Of a DNA stretch of 64,000 nt, positions 6,953 through 14,159 are shown piece by piece; position 1 is the stretch's first letter, and each line of letters begins with the position of its first letter. The notes below the pieces were generated by a model, which saw only the letters and a list, made by a program, of their open reading frames with translations, was not told the origin of the DNA and ran no database searches. The stretch is taken from NCBI RefSeq assembly GCF_017916365.1, contig NZ_JAFMSU010000003.1, positions 496,001 through 560,000 on the forward strand, given 5' to 3'. Made by a program: the position numbers and the translations under genes. The DNA is from Rufibacter roseolus (GTDB lineage: Bacteria > Bacteroidota > Bacteroidia > Cytophagales > Hymenobacteraceae).

Positions 6953-9900
6953 GTGAAGATAACTTCTGTTCGTTTCCTAAACCTGAACTCGCTGCAGGGC
7001 GAGCACCTTATTCGGTTCAATGAGGCGCCTTTGAGTGAATCTGGGCTCTTTGCCATTACCGGACCTACCGGCGCGGGCAAGACCACCATCCTGGATGCCA
7101 TCACGGTGGCACTCTACGGGCAGGTGCCGCGCCACGGCCGCGATGTCTCTGAGATCATGACCCGCCACACGGGTGAGTGCTGGTCTGAGGTGGAGTTTGA
7201 AGCCCAGGAGAAAACCTACCGCGCGCGTTGGAACCTTCGGCGGAGTCGGGGCAAAGCCGATGGCAAGCTGCAAAGCCCGGTAATGGAGCTGATTGATGCC
7301 TCTACCCAGGAAATACTGGAGTCACGGCTCTCGGAGACGCGGCAGCGCATCATTGATTTGTGCGGACTGGATTTCCAGCAGTTCTTGCGCTCTGTCATGC
7401 TCTCCCAGGGCGATTTCACCCGTTTCCTGAAAGCCAGCGAAAGCGAGCGCAGTGAACTCCTGGAGAAACTCACCGATACGCGCATCTACTCCCAGATTTC
7501 CATGGCGGCCTATGAGAAGGCCAAAGTAGAGAGACAGAAACTGCAGGACCTGGAGCGATTGCTGCAGCTAGACCAACTTCTCCCCGAGGAGACCCGTGCT
7601 GTATTGGCGCAGGAGGCTACCGAATTGAAAGCCGCAGTTCGGCTGGCGAACCAGCAGGTGCAGCAGCACCAAAGCCAGCAAATCTGGTTAAATAACCTAC
7701 AAAAGCTTTTCCAAAAGGAAACAGACCTCCATCACCAATTAACCCAGGTCCAGACCCAGCAACAGGAATGGGCACCCAATCTGGAGAAGTTGCAGCGCCA
7801 CGACCAGGTTCAACCGTTCCAATCCGATTTGGTTCGTCTCTCAGAGATTCAGAACCAGGGACAGGCTTATGTTAACGCCATCGGGCTTTTGCAGCAGCAG
7901 ATTCCGGCCCAAAAACAGCTGGTCTCCACCAACGCAGAGGCGGCCAGTACTGCCCGCGTACAACACGAGCAGGCCCTGCAAACCTTGACGGAGGCGGAGC
8001 CCCGGCTAGACCAGGTCCTGCAGCAAGACACGCATTTAGCGGCGCAACAAGCCCAATACACCAGAGACGAAGCGGCGGCAACCCATCTGCAGGCCCAGGT
8101 AAACGAGCTCTCCACTAAGGCTGACCAGCTGCAGGCAGAATTCAAAAGAATCTCGGAACTGGGGGTCTCTATTAAAAAGTGGCTGGGCGAGCACGTGCAG
8201 GACGAAGAACTGTCCCAGACCCTCCACGAAGGAAAATCGGAGTACAGAAGCCTGGAGGAGGTACAGAAACAGCAAACCAAACTCCGGAAAGAGCAGGCAG
8301 ATTTCCGGATGATTTTCGAGAAAGAGACCCAAAACGCCGCCTCCTGGAAAAGCCAGTTGGAGATCACGGAACGCCACCTGAAAGAGCAGCAAACCACCCT
8401 GGCCCAACTACAGGAACAGGCCAAAGCCGCCTTAAAGGGTCAGCAGCACGAGGCTTTGGAACAACTCTGCCACCGACTGCCGCAAGTTTGCAGCCAATTG
8501 GAAAAGCAGCTGGATCTGAGCAAAAACTATTTGCAACTGGAAGCCCGCCGGCAGGAGCTGCAAAACTCACTTTCCAAGACCACCCAAGACCTGCACCAAC
8601 ATCGCACCTCATTTACCCAAACCAAGACCGAGCGCGAACAGGCCCAGGACAAGCTCAAAGACCTGCAGCAGATTGTGGATTTGCAGCGCCAGATCCAGAA
8701 GTACGAGGATGCCCGTGCCCAACTGCAGCCTGAGCAACCTTGCCCGCTGTGCGGCTCTACGCATCACCCTTTTGTAGAGGAGCATCAGCCACAGGCTTTG
8801 TCGGAAGCTGAGCAGAACCTGCAGGGGCAGCAACAACGAGTACAGAAATTGGATGGGCAGGAGCGGGAACTGGCCGCCGCGGTGCACAAACTGGAGCTGG
8901 CCAGGCAGCATACCCAAGAGCAGGTCCAGGAATTGGCGGCGCAGGCACAGCATTTGAATAACCAATTTGCGCAACTCAACACTGCCCTGGAGCTCACGCA
9001 TGAGATCTCCGGCGCCCAGGCCATTGACCAGTACTGGAACGCCCGCAAAACCGAATTGCAGCACGCCACCGCCACGCTAGAGGAACTCCGCGCGCTGCGT
9101 ACCCGCACCGAGGCCGCGCACCACACTGAGCAAAAGCTGCTCACGGAGCAGCAGCGTTTCCGGTATGAATTGGAGAAAACGGCTGAAAAACGCGCCCAGG
9201 CAGAAACCCAGATCAACCGCCTGCAGGAAGAACTAGAGGATCTGGCCGAGCAGGAGAAAGTCGTCTCCCAAACTCTTCAGTCTTTCTTCGGGACGTACGG
9301 CCTCTCCTACTTCGGAGACAACGGGGCTGACCTCTTGGCCCAGCTGGAAAAACGCAAGAACGAGTATGAGCAGAAGAACGCGCAAATGCCGGAGTTGCGG
9401 GAGAAATACGTCCAGGCGAAGGGCGAGGCAGAAAGCTGCCAACGGTCTCTGGACGAAAAGCAGCATGAACTGGCCCAGCGTCAGGAACACCTGCAGAAAA
9501 GCCTGACCCATCTGCAGGATCTCCGCGCCCAACGCTACAGGCTTTTACCAGAAGGGCTTCAGCCGCAAGCGGAAAAACAACGGCTGCAACAGGCTTTGCA
9601 GCAAGCTTCCCAAGCCCTGCAACTCGCTGATGCCACGCTGCAAAGGGAACAGGAGCAGTTGAATTTGCTCACCCACAGGCTTTCCGAAAGGCAGCAGGAG
9701 CAGGAAGCAAACAAACAAACGCAGACTGACCTGGAAGCCGCGCTCCTAAAGAAGATCCAGCCCTTGGGCTTCAGTACCCTGGCCGAATTGCAGGCTCTGC
9801 TTTTGCCAGAGAATGAAGTCAGTAGGTTGCGGGAGGAACAAAACCAATTGCAGAAAACCCTCCACTCCCTGGAGAACAGCCTCCGCCAGACCCGCGCCGA

Positions 9901-10621
9901 ATACCAAGCCGAAAAAGAGCGCCATCTCACAGAGCTGACACTGGAGGAGCTACAACCCCTCATCAATGCGCTGGAGGAAGAGAAAAACCAGCACCTGGCG
10001 CAGATTGCCCGCCTGGAAATGCAACTGCAGCAAGACACTTACCTGCGCGAGCGGCACCGCCAACTCACCCAACAACTGGACGTGCAGAAAGGCGAAGCCG
10101 AACGCTGGGACAGCCTTTCCCGCCTCATCGGCTCCGCCGATGGCAAGAAGTTCAGCAAGTATGCGCAGAGCTTGACCCTGGCGCGTTTGGTGGAATTGGG
10201 CAACCGTCACCTGCACCGCCTCAACGACCGTTACCGGATTCTCAAGAGCAACGACAATGAACTGGAGCTTCAGATTCTGGATACCTACCAGGGAGATGCG
10301 GTCCGCTCGGTGAACTCCCTCTCCGGGGGAGAAAGCTTCCTGGTGAGCTTGGCCCTGGCTTTGGGTCTGTCTGACCTGGCCAGCCACAAAGCCCAGATTC
10401 ACTCCTTATTTATAGACGAAGGTTTTGGTACCCTAGACGCCGACACGCTGGACATCGCCATGGATGCACTGGAAAGCCTGCAGGCCAGCGGCAAAATGAT
10501 CGGGATCATCTCGCACGTAGAAGCGCTGAAAGAACGCATCAGTACCCAGATTGTGGTGGAGAAACAAGCCGGCGGCCATAGCAAAATCAGCGTGGTGAGC
10601 ACCGTGGGCATGACTTTGTAA
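6953..10621 (+). CDS. sbcC: SbcC-like SMC/Rad50 ATPase
   Basis: ATPase subunit of the SbcCD (Mre11-Rad50 type) nuclease that opens hairpins and processes blocked DNA ends. It has 1222 residues, somewhat longer than E. coli SbcC. The GTG at 6953 gives the canonical MKITSVRFLNLNSLQG. Walker A is GPTGAGKTT (37-45). Long Gln/Glu-rich coiled coils flank the zinc hook CPLC at C597-C600. The ABC signature LSGGES lies near 1123 and Walker B (SLFIDEGFGTLDADTLD) near 1150. The nuclease gene sbcD, normally just upstream, is absent; the upstream neighbour is a divergent acyltransferase. Confidence 0.93.
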   Translation: MKITSVRFLNLNSLQGEHLIRFNEAPLSESGLFAITGPTGAGKTTILDAITVALYGQVPRHGRDVSEIMTRHTGECWSEVEFEAQEKTYRARWNLRRSRGKADGKLQSPVMELIDASTQEILESRLSETRQRIIDLCGLDFQQFLRSVMLSQGDFTRFLKASESERSELLEKLTDTRIYSQISMAAYEKAKVERQKLQDLERLLQLDQLLPEETRAVLAQEATELKAAVRLANQQVQQHQSQQIWLNNLQKLFQKETDLHHQLTQVQTQQQEWAPNLEKLQRHDQVQPFQSDLVRLSEIQNQGQAYVNAIGLLQQQIPAQKQLVSTNAEAASTARVQHEQALQTLTEAEPRLDQVLQQDTHLAAQQAQYTRDEAAATHLQAQVNELSTKADQLQAEFKRISELGVSIKKWLGEHVQDEELSQTLHEGKSEYRSLEEVQKQQTKLRKEQADFRMIFEKETQNAASWKSQLEITERHLKEQQTTLAQLQEQAKAALKGQQHEALEQLCHRLPQVCSQLEKQLDLSKNYLQLEARRQELQNSLSKTTQDLHQHRTSFTQTKTEREQAQDKLKDLQQIVDLQRQIQKYEDARAQLQPEQPCPLCGSTHHPFVEEHQPQALSEAEQNLQGQQQRVQKLDGQERELAAAVHKLELARQHTQEQVQELAAQAQHLNNQFAQLNTALELTHEISGAQAIDQYWNARKTELQHATATLEELRALRTRTEAAHHTEQKLLTEQQRFRYELEKTAEKRAQAETQINRLQEELEDLAEQEKVVSQTLQSFFGTYGLSYFGDNGADLLAQLEKRKNEYEQKNAQMPELREKYVQAKGEAESCQRSLDEKQHELAQRQEHLQKSLTHLQDLRAQRYRLLPEGLQPQAEKQRLQQALQQASQALQLADATLQREQEQLNLLTHRLSERQQEQEANKQTQTDLEAALLKKIQPLGFSTLAELQALLLPENEVSRLREEQNQLQKTLHSLENSLRQTRAEYQAEKERHLTELTLEELQPLINALEEEKNQHLAQIARLEMQLQQDTYLRERHRQLTQQLDVQKGEAERWDSLSRLIGSADGKKFSKYAQSLTLARLVELGNRHLHRLNDRYRILKSNDNELELQILDTYQGDAVRSVNSLSGGESFLVSLALALGLSDLASHKAQIHSLFIDEGFGTLDADTLDIAMDALESLQASGKMIGIISHVEALKERISTQIVVEKQAGGHSKISVVSTVGMTL

Positions 10622-10654
10622 AGGTTCTTGCCAGACAGTCCCTGATTAAAAGTC

Positions 10655-10715
10655 AGAAGAGAAAAGCGTTTAGCGCCTGTTTTTCTAAAATAGGCGCTAA
10701 ACGCTTTTCTCTTCT
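10655..10715 (+). terminator. PIP copy 3 extended into a 24-bp hairpin
   Basis: Perfect arms 10655-10678 and 10692-10715 (start AGAAGAGAAAAGCG) enclose a 13-base loop GTTTTTCTAAAAT. The core TTTAGCGCCTGTTTTTC ... AAAATAGGCGCTAAACG is a PIP unit. It lies 34 bases past the sbcC stop and probably ends that transcript. Confidence 0.85.
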
Positions 10716-10730
10716 GTTGGGAAGCTATTG

Positions 10731-10774
10731 GCACAGACGCTCGCAGGACCTCCGGACGCTGCGAGGTCTTTTGA
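10731..10774 (+). repeat. Dispersed repeat R1, copy 2
   Basis: Matches the inverted copy at 65-108 over 44 bases with about 7 differences and ends in GCGAGGTCTTTTGA. The rest of the sbcC-nuclease gap (10775-10871) holds nothing I recognise. Confidence 0.75.
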
Positions 10775-10871
10775 CCAACCGTTATTGCGTTGGCTGGCAG
10801 AAACTCTCCTCCTATTTTAGGAAGGGTGCCCGAAGGGCGGGGTGGTGAAAGGCAGCATTACCTTTTATCCG

Positions 10872-10908
10872 GTTTCACGCTACTTTTTCAAAATCAGCTT
10901 TAAACTGA
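10872..10908 (+). repeat. PIP copy 4
   Basis: Left arm GTTTCACGCTACTTTTTC, right arm AAAATCAGCTTTAAACTG. It lies 8 bases beyond the stop of the minus-strand nuclease gene and shows + polarity. Arms are diverged. Confidence 0.6.
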
Positions 10909-10915
10909 CCTCTCC

Positions 10916-11719
10916 TTAATCTGCGCAGGTTTTGCAGGGGGTGCGTTTCTCCTTTTGGGCCTGGCCTAAGGTGATGGTGGCCACGGTGCTTTTGCATTGC
11001 TCCAGGCGGCTGCAGTTAGGGTCAGTGTGGAAGATCTTGGAGCCTTTGCTTTGGCAGATGTACACTTTGCCGCCTTTCGTGATGGCGGAAGCTTTGGGGG
11101 AGGTAGTTTTCTGGGTTGCGGTGCCTTCCTCCTCAGTTTCTGTGTTCCCAGAGGTGGCAGATTTGCCGCGGCGGCTTTGGCGGTACTCCCAGGGGGCCTG
11201 GGGCGAAGGGCCAGCCCAAAGGCCACGCTTCTCGGCCCGGGCCTCAGTTTCCAAACGGGCCAATTCCTGATCTTTGGAGTAAGCGGTGTAATGCCAGGCG
11301 AAACCGTTTCTCACCAGTTCCTGGTTCAGGCTCAGGCCATCGGGCAGAATAATGGTGCCTACGGTACGGCCGTAGCGGTCTACGTTCTCCACCTCCAGCT
11401 GCACAAACTTCCCGAAAACCAGGTCTGAGGTAAACTGCCGGGCGCGGGTGCCGAAATCCTGCTTCTTTTCGGGGCAATCTACGCCCTGCAGGCGAACCGT
11501 CAGTGATTTTCCGTCTTTGAGCAACTCCACCGTGTCGCCGTCTTTAATGCCTATTACTTTGTACCCGTTCTCAGAAGCCTGTTCCGCTGCCTGGGCTTGC
11601 TTGTTTTCCTGACTGTAATCCTTGCTTTGCTGGCAGCCCAGCATGATACCCAGGCAAAGGAGCCAGAAAGTGAATTTTGAGAAGGCAATGGTTGTGCGCA
11701 TAGAAGGTGATTGGTTCAT
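10916..11719 (-). CDS. Secreted staphylococcal-nuclease-like lipoprotein with C-terminal Cys/His module
   Basis: A 267-residue envelope nuclease. The signal peptide ends in LGIMLGC, so it is probably a lipoprotein; a second ATG at 11701 would also give a good signal peptide. The TNase domain spans about residues 50-180: KDGDTVELL holds the metal-binding acids, RLQGVDCPEKK gives catalytic Arg and Glu, and VDRYGRTVG the second Arg. After a Ser/Thr/Gly linker comes YICQSKGSKIFH followed by NCSRLEQC and PCKTC, a probable zinc-binding module often attached to such nucleases. Likely role is degradation of extracellular DNA or RNA. Confidence 0.88.
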   Translation of the reverse strand: MNQSPSMRTTIAFSKFTFWLLCLGIMLGCQQSKDYSQENKQAQAAEQASENGYKVIGIKDGDTVELLKDGKSLTVRLQGVDCPEKKQDFGTRARQFTSDLVFGKFVQLEVENVDRYGRTVGTIILPDGLSLNQELVRNGFAWHYTAYSKDQELARLETEARAEKRGLWAGPSPQAPWEYRQSRRGKSATSGNTETEEEGTATQKTTSPKASAITKGGKVYICQSKGSKIFHTDPNCSRLEQCKSTVATITLGQAQKEKRTPCKTCAD

Positions 11720-12064
11720 GGTTCAGGTACTCATACGTGGAAAGCTAACGCTTGACATCATGTCTACCAGGAGAAATCTTCCCTGGCTAAAAGTTAAAGT
11801 TTACCTAAGGCATCAAAATCTTTCCACAATTTAATGTTACCTGAAAATTAAGGATTTCTGAAATGATTTGACGCTCTGATGTGAAAGTATCAGGCACGGC
11901 TAAAGTGAGGTAGGGCATTTTAAGGAAATAGCAAAAGAAACGATTAAAATTCGTTAACCTAAGAAACCATTCCTTAACCAATTCACAATCAAACAGTTTT
12001 ATCGTTGAAATTTTTTCACAATATTAGACTGCCAAACTTTTACAAACATCATTTCAGGTTACTT
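11720..12064. other. Divergent gap between nuclease and amt
   Basis: Contains the control regions of both genes. I see no recognised repeat, no PIP copy and no TAnnTTTG box I would trust. It is AT-rich toward amt. Confidence 0.4.
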
Positions 12065-13420
12065 ATGATCACTTCTACTGCTACGGCCACCAAGCCCGCC
12101 AAAGCGCTCCCGGTCACTAAGCTTTCCAAAATCCCTTTCATCTTTTTGATGATTGTGGTAGGACTGACCTTCTTTTTCCCTTCCATCCCCAAGGTAGCGG
12201 CGCCCGCAAATCTAAACCAAGCCGACATTGCTTGGATGCTCACCGCCACGGCTTTTGTGCTGCTCATGACCCCAGGACTGGCCTTTTTCTACGGGGGTAT
12301 GGTGAACCGCAAGAACGTGATTTCCACCATGCTGCAGAGTTTTATCTGCATGGCCATGATTGCGGTGATCTGGGTCGTTTTTGGGTTCAGCCTGGCTTTT
12401 GGGGAATCCATAGGAGGCTTTATCGGAAACCCGGCCACGTTCTTCATGATGCGAAACGTGCTGGATGGCGCTCCTTGGGAGTTGGCGCCTACTATCCCGC
12501 TGGCGCTTTTTGCCATGTTCCAACTGAAATTCGCCATTATCACACCGGCATTGATCACAGGCGCTTTCGCTGAGCGGATACGGTTTACGTCTTACACCGT
12601 TTTCATCCTCCTTTTCTTTGTATTTATCTATGCACCTTTGGCCCACGCCACCTGGCACCCCCAAGGTGTCCTGTTCAAACTAGGTGTTTTGGACTTTGCA
12701 GGCGGCACGGTGGTGCATATGTCAGCGGGTTGGGCGGCTTTGGCCTCAGCGCTGTTCCTGAAAAGAAGACACGAACCCACGCACTCGCCGGCCATGATCA
12801 CGTTTGTGCTGCTGGGCACCGGTTTGCTGTGGTTTGGCTGGTTCGGGTTCAATGCCGGTTCAGCTATGGGCGCCAATTCCCTGGCCACCACAGCCCTGGC
12901 TACTACCATGACCGCCTCGGCCGCCGCCGCCCTGGCCTGGATTTTCTTTGACGGCGTGAAAGGCCGCAAACCCTCGGCCATGGGTACCTGTATAGGCGCC
13001 GTAGTAGGCTTGGTTGCCATTACCCCGGCCGCCGGGTTCGTGACGCTACCGCATTCTATCGCTATTGGGGTCATCTCTGCGGTGATCAGTAATCTTCTGG
13101 TGGATTTCCGGACCCGCACCAGCGTGGACGATACCCTCGATGTATTTCCTTGCCATGGCGTGGGAGGAATGGTAGGCATGCTGCTGACCGGCGTTTTCGC
13201 CAGCAAAGGCGTGAATCCCGCTATTCCGGACCAAGGACTGCTCTTCGGGGAAACCAAACTGTTTCTGGCCCAGTTCGGGGCGCTGGTTGGCGTGTCTATC
13301 TTTGCCTTTGGCGGTTCATGGGTTCTATTGAAAGTGACCAACCTGATTTCCCCGCTACGGGTTTCCGGCGAAGAGGAACAACTGGGCCTTGACCTTTCAC
13401 AGCACGACGAGAAGATGTAA
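12065..13420 (+). CDS. amt: Ammonium transporter Amt
   Basis: Inner-membrane channel for ammonium uptake; 451 residues from the ATG at 12065. A TTG further upstream would add an implausible hydrophilic leader. Eleven membrane segments fit the length. The twin pore histidines are H218 (DFAGGTVVHMSAGWAAL) and H364 (FPCHGVGGMVGMLLTG), matching H168 and H318 of AmtB. An extra first hydrophobic segment (IPFIFLMIVVGLTFF) precedes the core. No glnB/glnK PII gene is adjacent, unlike many bacteria, so PII control would have to act in trans. Confidence 0.94.
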   Translation: MITSTATATKPAKALPVTKLSKIPFIFLMIVVGLTFFFPSIPKVAAPANLNQADIAWMLTATAFVLLMTPGLAFFYGGMVNRKNVISTMLQSFICMAMIAVIWVVFGFSLAFGESIGGFIGNPATFFMMRNVLDGAPWELAPTIPLALFAMFQLKFAIITPALITGAFAERIRFTSYTVFILLFFVFIYAPLAHATWHPQGVLFKLGVLDFAGGTVVHMSAGWAALASALFLKRRHEPTHSPAMITFVLLGTGLLWFGWFGFNAGSAMGANSLATTALATTMTASAAAALAWIFFDGVKGRKPSAMGTCIGAVVGLVAITPAAGFVTLPHSIAIGVISAVISNLLVDFRTRTSVDDTLDVFPCHGVGGMVGMLLTGVFASKGVNPAIPDQGLLFGETKLFLAQFGALVGVSIFAFGGSWVLLKVTNLISPLRVSGEEEQLGLDLSQHDEKM

Positions 13421-13440
13421 ATCCGTTTTAAACCAGATAT

Positions 13441-13501
13441 CATAAAAGAAACGAGCCGGGAATAGCCTTTCAGAGGTTATTCCCGGCTCGTTTCTTTTAT
13501 G
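13441..13501 (+). terminator. Terminator of amt
   Basis: Perfect 24-bp stem (arms 13441-13464 and 13478-13501, ending TCGTTTCTTTTATG) with a 13-base loop, 20 bases past the stop. The remaining gap to 13698 holds no recognised element. Confidence 0.85.
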
Positions 13502-13698
13502 GCTAATTAAAGTAATAGGCCCTGGTTCTCGGCTATCAATCTGCATTTTGGAGTTCTTTCTATGGTAAGCTAGTATCCGTTGAATGTTCTGCACCAAGAG
13601 CCCTCCTCCTATCTTTAATCCTATTACATTATTTTTTAGAATCATAACACATGTTTTCATACCTCGTTTAATACAACTACACCAACCAAGAGAAGATT

Positions 13699-14001
13699 AT
13701 GAAAAATCTGAAGATATCTTTGGTCATGCTGTGCTCTGTGTTTGTATTAGGCGGCAGCGTGACGCACGAGGCACAAGCCCAGGAAGTTAAAAAAGAAAGA
13801 AAAGGCTGGAGTAAAAAAGCCAAAGGTGCTGTCATTGGCGGGGCCGGTGGTGCTACAGCCGGGGCCATTGTGGGCGGTACCAAAGGCGCCATTATTGGGG
13901 CCGCAGCTGGTACCGTAGCCGGGGGCGCCATAGGCAGAAAGAAAGACAGGAAGAAAGATCCCAAGCGCTATGACCAGTACGCCAAGAAGAACAATGACTA
14001 A
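13699..14001 (+). CDS. Exported glycine-zipper protein, short form
   Basis: A 100-residue protein: signal peptide MKNLKISLVMLCSVFVLGG with cleavage near AQA, then EVKKERKGWSKKAKGAVIGG, a single glycine zipper (about residues 43-80, GGATAGAIVGGTKGAIIGAAAG), and a very basic tail GRKKDRKKDPKRYDQYAKKN. It is a short paralogue of the protein at 4646-5179, lacking the Ser/Ala-rich region. The basic tail could contact lipopolysaccharide or nucleic acid; that is conjecture. It has its own terminator and appears monocistronic. Confidence 0.82.
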   Translation: MKNLKISLVMLCSVFVLGGSVTHEAQAQEVKKERKGWSKKAKGAVIGGAGGATAGAIVGGTKGAIIGAAAGTVAGGAIGRKKDRKKDPKRYDQYAKKNND

Positions 14002-14024
14002 TCCTCTTTGATTTGTAAGTCAGA

Positions 14025-14060
14025 AAAGAGGGCATCTCTGGTGAGATGCCCTCTTTTTTT
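14025..14060 (+). terminator. Terminator after the short glycine-zipper gene
   Basis: 14-bp perfect stem AAAGAGGGCATCTC / GAGATGCCCTCTTT, loop TGGT, then a T run. A textbook intrinsic terminator. Confidence 0.92.
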
Positions 14061-14091
14061 GTACCCGTAAATTCCAGGATTGAGCTTACAA

Positions 14092-14128
14092 GTTTTAAGG
14101 CTATTTTCCTGAAAAGAACCTGAAAACG
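14092..14128 (+). repeat. PIP copy 5
   Basis: Left arm GTTTTAAGGCTATTTTCC, right arm GAAAAGAACCTGAAAACG. It lies between convergent genes, 32 bases from the end of the TonB-type receptor gene. Confidence 0.75.
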
Positions 14129-14159
14129 TATTACCAACAGGGCACCACACAGTCCTCGG

